A stretch of 5,515 nucleotides of DNA from a bacterium (lineage in GTDB: Bacteria > Cyanobacteriota > Vampirovibrionia > Gastranaerophilales > Gastranaerophilaceae). Shown here in pieces: positions 1 through 5,199 of the stretch. The DNA is taken from contig JAFXYU010000252.1 of assembly GCA_017541565.1 (NCBI GenBank), positions 1-5,515 on the forward strand, written 5' to 3'. Numbering within the stretch: the stretch's first letter is position 1; each line of letters begins with the position of its first letter. The position numbers were made by a program, and so were the translations under genes. The notes beneath the pieces are model-generated. The model was not told the DNA's origin. It ran no database searches and saw only the letters and a list, made by a program, of their open reading frames with translations.

Positions 1-597
1 AAAGCTGTTGAAGATGAAAAACGATTAGTCGCTAAACTAAATGAATTAGATGACAAATTAAAAGGTAAAACGGTTATGCCTAAAGTCGTTGAGTTAGATA
101 GTTCCTCTGAACCAATAAGTCATGGGTTTATGGCTTGGCAACGTGAAGGTTCAAAACTTAAACTAAAACATCAGATAGAAAATCTTGCTGAAAATGCTCG
201 GAAAAAAGGAATTTCACTTGATGAATATATAAGAACTGCAATGTACAAAGACATTAGATTTGCTGATAAAGGATTAAGTCCATTCCACTATGTTCATCAT
301 GAGTTAGGACACGGTAACCATTTCGCTAATTGTAGTGAGTCTGCCAAAATGGTATCTTTGAAAAAACTTGCTGATAGAGGAATAACAGATACTCATTATA
401 CAGAAGAATTTTTAAAAGAAATAAATGCACCAGAATTACAAGACCTGTTCAAAAATACATTCCTTTCAGATTATGGAAAAACAGCTCCTACTGAATTTGT
501 AGCAGAGGTCTTTGCAAATATTGTTGACGGTGCAAAAGTACCTAAAGAATTCATGACTTTATATGAAAAATATGGCGGCATGCCCTTTCCTGCATAA
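1..597 (+). CDS. Putative zincin-type metallopeptidase, 5'-truncated by the window edge
   Basis: The frame is open from base 1, so the ATG at 76 is probably internal and the true start lies upstream; 198 residues plus a TAA stop are visible. The first 25 residues are charged and helical in character. The key motif is HELGH at visible residues 100-104, inside HYVHHELGHGNH, which fits the HExxH zinc-binding and catalytic signature of gluzincin-like peptidases. About 60 residues later, TEFVAEVFA (visible residues 164-172) supplies glutamates that could be the third zinc ligand; AE-FA after HExxH is common in zincin-like domains found in phage head-associated and polymorphic-toxin proteins. No signal peptide can be judged because the N terminus is missing. 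The gene is visibly AT-richer than gatB, with many TTA, AGA and AAA codons, suggesting accessory or transferred DNA. The substrate is unknown. Confidence is high for a real gene, moderate for metallopeptidase, and low for any toxin or phage role. Confidence 0.75.
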   Translation, partial: KAVEDEKRLVAKLNELDDKLKGKTVMPKVVELDSSSEPISHGFMAWQREGSKLKLKHQIENLAENARKKGISLDEYIRTAMYKDIRFADKGLSPFHYVHHELGHGNHFANCSESAKMVSLKKLADRGITDTHYTEEFLKEINAPELQDLFKNTFLSDYGKTAPTEFVAEVFANIVDGAKVPKEFMTLYEKYGGMPFPA

Positions 598-664
598 TTA
601 GGCAACTCTATTTAATACCTACATAATAGCCGTAATATAATGTAATGAAATTATACCTCAAGAC

Positions 665-693
665 TTGACAAAATAAGGGTTATCGTAAATAAT
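665..693 (+). promoter_or_regulatory. Sigma-70-type promoter of the candidate antisense RNA
   Basis: TTGACA at 665-670 is a perfect -35 hexamer. It is followed by exactly 17 bp and then AATAAT at 688-693, which matches the TATAAT consensus at five of six positions. It has the strongest -35 hexamer in the window. Transcription would start near 700. No plus-strand open frame of useful length follows; the transcript instead runs antisense into the small minus-strand gene at 751-825. This is what suggests an antitoxin RNA rather than an mRNA. Confidence 0.7.
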
Positions 694-699
694 GTACAC

Positions 700-812
700 A
701 TAGGGGGAAGCCCCAAAGAAAGCGACTTCTCTGAGGCTTCACTTAGTACCCTATAAGAAAAGATAAAGTAAATTTAGAAGTGCTATCAGTACCTTGATGG
801 CACTTTTAATTA
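700..812 (+). ncRNA. Candidate antisense antitoxin RNA (about 110 nt)
   Basis: The ends are inferred: start about 7 nt after the -10 at 688-693, end at the hairpin and U-rich stretch at 774-820. The RNA would be fully complementary to the 3' half of the toxin transcript: most of the toxin reading frame (751 to about 812) and its 3' untranslated region. It can fold into two stem-loops. The first is at 701-753, with outer stem TAGGG/CCCTA and inner stem GAAGCC/GGCTTC. The second is the terminator hairpin, whose loop exposes AGUACC (788-793). In known type I systems with 3' overlap (TxpA/RatA, BsrG/SR4 in Bacillus) such an RNA pairs with the toxin mRNA and promotes its degradation by RNase III. 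The same role is inferred here; no Rfam family is recognised. Confidence 0.6.
701..753 (-). other. Stem-loop in the 3' region of the toxin transcript
   Basis: On the minus strand GAAGCCTC (740-733) pairs with GGGGCTTC (714-707) through 8 bp including one wobble. An outer TAGGG/CCCTA stem includes the toxin stop codon. The wobble (734/713) would be a C-A mismatch in plus-strand RNA, so the stem fits the minus transcript better. It may stabilise or end the toxin mRNA, but no U tract follows, so I do not call it an intrinsic terminator. Confidence 0.4.
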
Positions 813-825
813 TTCGTCTTTTCAT
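751..825 (-). CDS. Candidate type I toxin: 24-residue cationic hydrophobic peptide
   Basis: The minus strand encodes 24 residues, beginning MKRRIIKSAIKV and ending LLNLLYLFL before TAG (753-751). The start ATG (825-823) has an almost ideal Shine-Dalgarno sequence, AAAGGAGGTGA, with GGAGG 7 nt upstream. That match is better than at any other gene here and unlikely by chance in front of a random short frame. The N-terminal half is basic: R3, K7 and K11 fall four apart, putting charge on one face of a helix. The C-terminal half is continuously hydrophobic, long enough to enter or span a membrane. This charge-then-hydrophobic design, the tiny size, the leader that sequesters the ribosome site, and the antisense promoter downstream are typical of type I toxins (Fst/Ldr, TxpA, BsrG, AapA). 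The family is not recognised, and toxicity is inferred. An alternative is a small membrane regulatory peptide. Confidence 0.65.
   Translation of the reverse strand: MKRRIIKSAIKVLIALLNLLYLFL
774..820 (+). terminator. Intrinsic terminator of the antisense RNA
   Basis: AAGTGCTATCA (778-788) pairs with TGATGGCACTT (795-805) across a 6-nt loop, GTACCT. This makes 11 bp with a single T-G wobble (784/799). The stem can extend outward through 777/806 (wobble), 776/807, 775/808 and 774/809. A T-rich tract follows (TTTAATTATT, then CTTTT). On the minus strand the wobble would become an A-C mismatch, so the stem fits plus-strand RNA better. The T tract is interrupted, so termination efficiency is uncertain. 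Confidence 0.6.
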
Positions 826-828
826 ATC

Positions 829-837
829 CTCACCTCC
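829..837 (-). promoter_or_regulatory. Strong toxin ribosome binding site, sequestered in the transcript
   Basis: On the minus strand this reads GGAGGTGAG, the core of AAAGGAGGTGA, ideally spaced before the ATG at 825. It is complementary to CTTACCTCC in the leader (882-874), giving 9 consecutive pairs with one U-G wobble, so the site could be closed until the leader is removed or refolded. It decides the start of the 24-residue frame. Confidence 0.65.
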
Positions 838-873
838 TTTCCACCGATTTCTTAGTTAAATACGTGTGTGGGT

Positions 874-882
874 GGAGGTAAG
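874..882 (-). promoter_or_regulatory. Anti-Shine-Dalgarno element in the toxin leader
   Basis: On the minus strand this is CTTACCTCC, predicted to lie about 13 nt from the transcript 5' end. It pairs with the toxin ribosome site GGAGGTGAG (837-829) across a 36-nt loop. A second complementary pair, CCACC (875-871) and GGTGG (845-841), could shift or extend the helix. In hok, AapA and similar toxins, such 5'-end pairing keeps the primary transcript untranslatable. Confidence 0.6.
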
Positions 883-901
883 TGGTACTACCATATTGGA
901 A

Positions 902-930
902 ATTATATCATGATTTTTTAAAAAATCCAA
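902..930 (-). promoter_or_regulatory. Extended -10 promoter of the toxin transcript
   Basis: On the minus strand TATAAT (907-902) is a perfect -10 hexamer preceded by TGA, the extended -10 arrangement. A partial -35, TTGGAT (930-925), lies 17 bp upstream. Transcription would start near 895, leaving a leader of about 70 nt before the ATG at 825. The promoter is back to back with the gatB promoter at about 973. Confidence 0.65.
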
Positions 931-972
931 AGATGCTTAACAACTCCCTCGCAAACGGTCATTTTATTTTTG

Positions 973-981
973 TGATACAAT
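973..981 (+). promoter_or_regulatory. gatB: Probable extended -10 promoter of gatB
   Basis: TGATACAAT at 973-981 is a TG-N extended -10 with TACAAT (five of six matches to consensus). No convincing -35 lies 16-18 bp upstream, which extended -10 promoters tolerate. Transcription would begin near 988, leaving a leader of about 19 nt that carries GAGGG at 997-1001 as ribosome site. Confidence 0.5.
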
Positions 982-1006
982 TTTCTTAAAAGAAACGAGG
1001 GACATT

Positions 1007-2455
1007 ATGACAGATTTAAGAGATAAATACGAAGTCGTTATCGGGTTGGAAGTACACGCGCAATTAAAGACAAAATCAAAAATCTTTGCGCCTGATTCTA
1101 CCGAATTCGGTAACGAACAAAATTCACAAATAAGCCCGATTACTTTAGGTATGCCGGGAGTTTTGCCGGTTTTGAATAAAGAATGCGTAAATATGGGTAT
1201 ACTGCTTGGTTTGGCGCTTCATTGTGAAATTCCTGCAAGATGCAAATTCGACAGAAAACAATATTTCTATCCCGACCTTCCGAAAGGATATCAGATTTCT
1301 CAATACGATGAGCCGATTTGCGTAAACGGACACATTAACGTAAAAGGCAAAAGAATCGGTATAACCCGCGCGCACCTCGAAGAAGACGCAGGTAAACTCG
1401 TTCACGTCGGTGCTGCAGGCATCAACGGTGCAACGTATTCGCTAGTCGACCTTAACCGTGCCGGAACTCCGCTTCTCGAAATCGTATCAGAACCGGATAT
1501 GCGCTCGGCTGAGGAAGCAAGAAACTACATGGAGGAACTCCGTGATATCGTAAGATACTTGGGTGTCTGCGACGGAAACCTTGAAGAAGGCTCAATGAGA
1601 TGTGACGCAAACATTTCTATCATGCCTAAAGGATCAACGAAGTTCGGTACCCGTGCCGAAATCAAAAACGTTAACAGTTTCTCGGCTCTCCAAAGGGCAA
1701 TCGAATACGAAATCGACAGACAAATCGAAATCGTTGAAGAAGGCGGAGAAGTCGTTCAGGAAACAAGACTTTGGGACGACAACCTCAAAGAAACACGCTC
1801 AATGAGAGGAAAAGAAGACGCTCACGACTATAGATATTTCCCCGAACCGGATTTGATGCCTTTGGAAATCTCAAGAGAATGGGTTGAAGAAATCAGGTCA
1901 AAAATGCCCGAACTTCCTGAGGCTAAAAGACAAAGATATATGGGTTTAGGCTTGAGCGAATATGACGCTTGTGTAATCGTTGAACAAATGCCGCTCGCTT
2001 TATTCTTCGATAAAGTTCTTTCCCTGGGTGCTAATCCAAAGACCGCAGTAAACTTCATCATGGGCGAAATTGCGGCATACTTGAAAGAAAACAAAGTCGA
2101 GATAACAGAAACAAAACTTACACCTGAAAACCTTGCAGAACTCATAAGTCTGATTGAAAAAGGAACAATCTCAAACAACATCGGTAAACAAATCCTTGTT
2201 GAAGAAATGATTCCGACAGGTGAAAAAGCATCTGCAATCGTTGAAAAGAAAGGTTTAAGCCAAATAAGTGACGAAGGTGCAATTAAAGAAATCGTTGAAA
2301 AAGTTGTTCTCGCTCACCCTGCGGAAATCGAATCTTACAGAAACGGCAAAACAAACCTCTTAGGTTTCTTTGTCGGTCAGGTTATGAAAGAAACAAAAGG
2401 CAGAGCCAACCCGAAAACGGTTAATGAACTTGTAAGAAAAATTCTTGAAGGATAA
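1007..2455 (+). CDS. gatB: Asp-tRNA(Asn)/Glu-tRNA(Gln) amidotransferase subunit B
   Basis: GatB is the tRNA-binding kinase-like subunit of the cytoplasmic GatCAB complex. It activates the side chain of mischarged Glu-tRNA(Gln) or Asp-tRNA(Asn) with ATP, and ammonia delivered from GatA completes the amidation. The 482 residues match the family's usual length. Visible hallmarks are VIGLEVHAQL (11-20), GMPGVLPVLN (49-58), FDRKQYFYPDLPKGYQISQY (81-100), the family signature DLNRAGTPLLEIVSEP (148-163), EEGSMRCDANIS (193-204), DYRYFPEPDLMP (274-285), and a C-terminal helical tRNA-binding tail ending GRANPKTVNELVRKIL. The ATG at 1007 is preceded by GAGGG with 5-nt spacing. No gatA or gatC is adjacent, so the subunits are dispersed, as in some cyanobacteria-related lineages. 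No frameshift or missing motif is seen. The assignment is essentially certain. Confidence 0.98.
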   Translation: MTDLRDKYEVVIGLEVHAQLKTKSKIFAPDSTEFGNEQNSQISPITLGMPGVLPVLNKECVNMGILLGLALHCEIPARCKFDRKQYFYPDLPKGYQISQYDEPICVNGHINVKGKRIGITRAHLEEDAGKLVHVGAAGINGATYSLVDLNRAGTPLLEIVSEPDMRSAEEARNYMEELRDIVRYLGVCDGNLEEGSMRCDANISIMPKGSTKFGTRAEIKNVNSFSALQRAIEYEIDRQIEIVEEGGEVVQETRLWDDNLKETRSMRGKEDAHDYRYFPEPDLMPLEISREWVEEIRSKMPELPEAKRQRYMGLGLSEYDACVIVEQMPLALFFDKVLSLGANPKTAVNFIMGEIAAYLKENKVEITETKLTPENLAELISLIEKGTISNNIGKQILVEEMIPTGEKASAIVEKKGLSQISDEGAIKEIVEKVVLAHPAEIESYRNGKTNLLGFFVGQVMKETKGRANPKTVNELVRKILEG

Positions 2456-2541
2456 AAAAAGAGGGGGGTAAATATATAATCCGCCAGTCCTTCAAACAGG
2501 AGTCTCTTTGTTACTGCTTCACCCAGATTGTTTGCTCATTA

Positions 2542-2702
2542 CGTTGAGCCCCAAACCCCAAGCCTAACGGAGCGAACAATCAATGTTAGTGAGACAGCAT
2601 CAAGACCGACATTGTCTGAGCGTTAGCGAGTTTGTCGGGCTCGAGTCGAACGCTACAATTGATTAGTGAGCGGAGTTCGAGCTTGAGGGTAGGGGCTTAA
2701 CG
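2542..2702. repeat. 161-bp imperfect inverted repeat; possible structured RNA or palindromic element
   Basis: The outer arms 2542-2563 and 2681-2702 are inverted copies (18 of 22 positions identical when one is reverse-complemented; one more pair is a G-U wobble). Between them three local hairpins can form: CTAAC/GTTAG (2564-2568 with 2585-2589), CCGACA/TGTCGG (2606-2611 with 2633-2638), and TCGAACGCT with AGC-GGA-GTTCGA (2646-2654 with 2669-2680, GGA bulged). The whole resembles a four-way junction. It is GC-richer than its surroundings and lacks a credible reading frame. The octamer TTAG(T/C)GAG occurs three times, at 2586, 2623 and 2663. It could be a MITE-like or REP-like element, or a non-coding RNA within the gatB 3' region. 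I recognise no Rfam family. The rest of the gene-free interval (2456-2541 and 2703-2796) shows nothing I can support. Confidence 0.6.
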
Positions 2703-2796
2703 GGTTGAATAATTAACACGCAAAAATATATAAATCCGCTTGTTTCTATATTTCTTTACTTTATGTTCTTCATTTATTACATTTGTAAAAAATTGT

Positions 2797-2829
2797 AAAA
2801 TTGCCTCCGCTCATGGGGCAATTTTTTTT
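2797..2829 (+). terminator. Strong intrinsic terminator
   Basis: AAAATTGCCTC (2797-2807) pairs with GGGGCAATTTT (2815-2825): 11 bp including one T-G wobble, with a 7-nt loop, followed by an uninterrupted run of T to 2829. It would end plus-strand transcripts from gatB and the structured element, and it separates them from the HD-domain gene. On the opposite strand the stem is followed by CAATTTTTTA, so weaker bidirectional activity is possible. Confidence 0.85.
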
Positions 2830-2844
2830 GGAAAAAATTCTTTT

Positions 2845-2850
2845 TATAAT
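2845..2850 (+). promoter_or_regulatory. Likely -10 element of the compact HD-domain gene
   Basis: A perfect TATAAT lies just after the terminator T tract. No good -35 is seen; the 17-bp position holds TTTTTT. Transcription would start near 2857, leaving the GTG at 2863 nearly leaderless or the ATG at 2875 with a leader of under 20 nt and no Shine-Dalgarno site. Confidence 0.45.
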
Positions 2851-2874
2851 TAAGTACATTGTGTGAAGCAAACT

Positions 2875-3630
2875 ATGTCCTATATAAATAAGATTCCAAT
2901 ACTTAACATAAACGTACCCCAAATCGCGTTTCGAGAGGCTCCCGCGGTCAGGATAACCGCGCCCTCAAATCCTTATGGGGATTCTTTCAGCACAAATCCG
3001 CTGAGAGAAAATCTTGCTTCAACCGAGAAAATTTTGGCACTGGCGCGTTCAAATCCGCGTATCATGCAAATTCTAAAAGAGAATAAAATCCCGCTGAAGG
3101 TCAACGAAAACACACTAAAAGAACTTCAAAACGGGCATCATAGAGATGCCAGAGTCGTCGCCGCACAAATGTATTCAACTCTCCCCGCCGAAACCAAGCA
3201 GGGAATCAGCATGTCAAATCTTCAGCAGGCGGCAATGTTTCACGATATAGGAAAAATCTTCATTCCGGACAGCATTCTTAATAAACAGGGAAAACTTACG
3301 GATGAAGAACGAAAAATCATGGAAACTCACTCCGAACTCGGATATGAATTGCTTAAAGATACCGGACTCAATAAAGAAACACTGGCATTAATCAAATACC
3401 ATCACCAAACGCCTGACGGCAGAGGATATCCGGAAATTAAAGACGATTTTAAATACTCGACCGCATCAGAGATTCTTCGTGCAACGGATGAGTATACCGC
3501 CATGCGCGAAAAACGGTCATACAAACCCGCCTTGTCCCGAGATGAAGCACTTGCAACCGTACACGAAGATGTCGAAAACGGCAGTATTTCTCCGGAAGTC
3601 TACGATGCACTCAGGAAATCGACGGCTTAG
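2875..3630 (+). CDS. Compact HD-GYP-like phosphohydrolase (putative cyclic-di-GMP phosphodiesterase)
   Basis: The protein has 251 residues from the ATG at 2875; a GTG at 2863 would add MKQT. I prefer the ATG because neither start has a ribosome site and the -10 at 2845 leaves it a short leader. Residues 1-50 are low-complexity and probably disordered. The rest is an HD-GYP-type metal-dependent domain: an early histidine (GHHRDARVV, about 87-95), HDIGKIFIP (123-131), the H of ETHSELGYELL (152), HH then GRGYP (176-177, 183-186), and the aspartate of ATDEYTAM (205) followed by KRSYK. All usual metal-ligand positions are present. The conserved HHE is HHQ here, so activity may be altered. HD-GYP enzymes hydrolyse cyclic-di-GMP or related dinucleotides in the cytoplasm. 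There is no receiver, GAF or membrane domain. Its stop codon abuts the stop of the opposing HD-GYP gene. The domain is certain; the substrate is inferred. Confidence 0.88.
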   Translation: MSYINKIPILNINVPQIAFREAPAVRITAPSNPYGDSFSTNPLRENLASTEKILALARSNPRIMQILKENKIPLKVNENTLKELQNGHHRDARVVAAQMYSTLPAETKQGISMSNLQQAAMFHDIGKIFIPDSILNKQGKLTDEERKIMETHSELGYELLKDTGLNKETLALIKYHHQTPDGRGYPEIKDDFKYSTASEILRATDEYTAMREKRSYKPALSRDEALATVHEDVENGSISPEVYDALRKSTA

Positions 3631-4995
3631 TTAAACCACATTGAAAAGAGCATTAACTACGTCCGGATCCCATTTGATTTCGGCCTCTTCTCTAATAACT
3701 TTAAGCGCGTCTTCTCTTGTCATTGCCTCTCTGTAAGAGCGGTCGGAAGTCATTGCCGTATAAGCATCCGCAACCGCAATTATTCTTGAACCGAACGGAA
3801 TTGAATTACCTTTTAGTCCTTCCGGTTCGCCTTTTCCGTCCCAACGTTCCTTATGATAGTGAATATACGGGATAACTTCGGACAAGAAGTTAATGTTCAT
3901 CAACAAGTTAACACCGACATTCGGGTGGTTCTGCAGTTTTTCCCATTCTTCTTTTGACAATTTACCTTTGTTAGTAAATAAAGATTCCGGAAGCGTAATC
4001 TTTCCGATATTCTGCAAAAGTCCTGCATAGTAAACAAGGTCTGTTGTCTTTTCGTTCAAACCGAGTTCACGGCAAAGTTTTTTGGATAAATCAGCGGTCT
4101 TTTGTGAGTGTGCAACCTTGTATTGACCTTTCTCATCAACTGCCTTGGCAAGTTTTTCAACAAATGCCTGCTGCTGAGTACCCAAATCACCAATAAGCGC
4201 GGTAAGTTCGGCACGGATGTGTTGGAGTTCTTCCGTATGAATGCCCTCGTCCGAGATAATTTGTTCCGTATTTTCAATAACCTTTTGTAGGTGCATTGAC
4301 GTTCCGAATAAACGTCCGATGGATTCCAAAAGTTCCATATAAGGGCGCTTTATTGTTTTTTCTTTATAATTTTCTATGACTATAACACCTACAACATGGG
4401 CATTGTTGTGAATCGGTACTATCGCAAGAGATTTAACATCATATTCCTTGAGTTCATACTTGGGAATAAAATTATCAATCAGTGAAACATCCTTAACTTG
4501 GATTTTTTCCACCGTATCAAATGCTTTAACTACAATTGACTTGTCACTTTCAGAATATCCAAGTTGTTTGGAATACATATCCCCGTCAAAATCGATTGAT
4601 GAACCGACAAGTCCCAAAAGTTTGTTATCAAAATGCAATCCTGCTGTAAAATCATTTGTCAGATAAATGTGGCATGCGTCCACATCAAGAATTTGTGTAA
4701 GCGTTTTGGCAATTGAATTATACACGACATACTCGTCTTGTGAATCAAATCCAAGCACACAGAGAGTATTATCAAGCGAATATATTGAAATCAGTTCTCT
4801 GAGTTGAGATTTCAATCTTTCAGACTTATCTTTAACATCTTTACCAATCTTGTTTGCCAAATCTTCAGAAATCAAGTATTCAGATATAAAATCACCCATA
4901 TTAAGCGCAAAGATTTCTTCCAGAGGGTCGTCTTCCATCAAGTCCAACGTTCTTCCGAAGAGTGATGCGCCTTGTTCTTCTTCTCTATCTGTCAT
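3631..4995 (-). CDS. GAF plus degenerate HD-GYP domain signalling protein
   Basis: The protein has 454 residues. The ATG (4995) follows the ribosome site AGGAAGGAA. After an acidic N terminus, a GAF-like sensory domain spans about 72-240 (ILDVDACHIYL, then SLAIVPIHNNAHVVGVIVIE), and a helical linker (240-280) leads to an HD-GYP domain (280-454). The fold is clear from AHSQKTADLSKKLCRELGL, NIGKITLPESLFTNKGKLS, NHPNVGVNLL, ERWDGKG and IIAVADAYTAMTSDRSYREAMT. The catalytic residues are eroded: the HD pair is QN (328-329), HHE is HKE (381-383) and GYP is GEP (389-391). H296, H357, H381 and D410 remain. Hydrolysis of cyclic-di-GMP is therefore unlikely; ligand binding, dimerisation or regulation of a partner is more plausible. 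No frameshift is seen and the domain is otherwise well kept, so it looks selected rather than decaying. The converging neighbour encodes an intact HD-GYP-like domain. Confidence 0.9.
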   Translation of the reverse strand: MTDREEEQGASLFGRTLDLMEDDPLEEIFALNMGDFISEYLISEDLANKIGKDVKDKSERLKSQLRELISIYSLDNTLCVLGFDSQDEYVVYNSIAKTLTQILDVDACHIYLTNDFTAGLHFDNKLLGLVGSSIDFDGDMYSKQLGYSESDKSIVVKAFDTVEKIQVKDVSLIDNFIPKYELKEYDVKSLAIVPIHNNAHVVGVIVIENYKEKTIKRPYMELLESIGRLFGTSMHLQKVIENTEQIISDEGIHTEELQHIRAELTALIGDLGTQQQAFVEKLAKAVDEKGQYKVAHSQKTADLSKKLCRELGLNEKTTDLVYYAGLLQNIGKITLPESLFTNKGKLSKEEWEKLQNHPNVGVNLLMNINFLSEVIPYIHYHKERWDGKGEPEGLKGNSIPFGSRIIAVADAYTAMTSDRSYREAMTREDALKVIREEAEIKWDPDVVNALFNVV

Positions 4996-5092
4996 ATTAT
5001 TCCTTCCTACATGTCAATTTTTTTTCGGGGTATTTTCTCTTATATTTTATATAACGGCACAAATTCTAAAAACTTTAATAATTTTTACAAAA

Positions 5093-5098
5093 ATTATA
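5093..5098 (-). promoter_or_regulatory. Possible -10 element for the GAF/HD-GYP gene
   Basis: On the minus strand this is a perfect TATAAT, about 100 bp upstream of the ATG at 4995. The nearest -35-like sequence, TTGTAC (5123-5118), is 19 bp away, which is long. The surrounding DNA is very AT-rich, so a chance match is possible. Confidence 0.3.
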
Positions 5099-5182
5099 CT
5101 TTAGTTATAGATTTATTGTACAAATGGTTCATAATCGAGTGTCACAACGGAATAACAGGAGCAAAAGAGATTAGGGTAATTT

Positions 5183-5193
5183 TATAATATAAT
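5183..5193 (+). promoter_or_regulatory. Overlapping -10 elements directly before the 3'-end gene
   Basis: Two TATAAT hexamers overlap by one base (5183-5188 and 5188-5193), with no recognisable -35. The start would fall at about 5195-5200, that is, at or within 5 nt of the ATG at 5200. This implies a leaderless or nearly leaderless transcript. Confidence 0.4.
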
Positions 5194-5199
5194 GTCTGT

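Noticed and set aside
636..655. TATAAT-like hexamers on both strands (636-641 plus, 650-655 minus) after the metallopeptidase gene.
   Set aside because: No matching -35 elements and no gene for them to drive; expected by chance in DNA this AT-rich.
946..1001. Inverted repeat CCCTCG (946-951) / CGAGGG (996-1001) flanking the gatB promoter, considered as an operator or leader hairpin.
   Set aside because: Only 6 bp with a 44-bp loop, and the left half lies upstream of the predicted transcription start. The right half is simply the gatB ribosome site.
2475..2480. TATAAT just after gatB, considered as a separate promoter for the palindromic element.
   Set aside because: No -35 at acceptable spacing and an AT-rich context, so a chance match is likely; the element is probably reached by gatB read-through.
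2457..2513. AAAGAG/CTCTTT complementary pair after gatB, considered as its terminator.
   Set aside because: A 6-bp stem with a loop of about 45 nt and no proper T run; the hairpin at 2797-2829 is far stronger.
2542..2702. 6S RNA, because of the long imperfect hairpin shape.
   Set aside because: The interior forms separate side hairpins rather than one rod with a central bubble, and no 6S sequence landmarks are recognisable.
3628..3659. TAGTTAA/TTAACTA inverted repeat spanning both stop codons, considered as a bidirectional terminator.
   Set aside because: A 7-bp AT-rich stem with an 18-nt loop and no T tract on either side; too weak to terminate.
4850..5187. Plus-strand open frames opposite the start of the GAF/HD-GYP gene.
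   Set aside because: They overlap a well-supported coding sequence antisense, lack ribosome sites, and read as low-complexity translations of AT-rich DNA.
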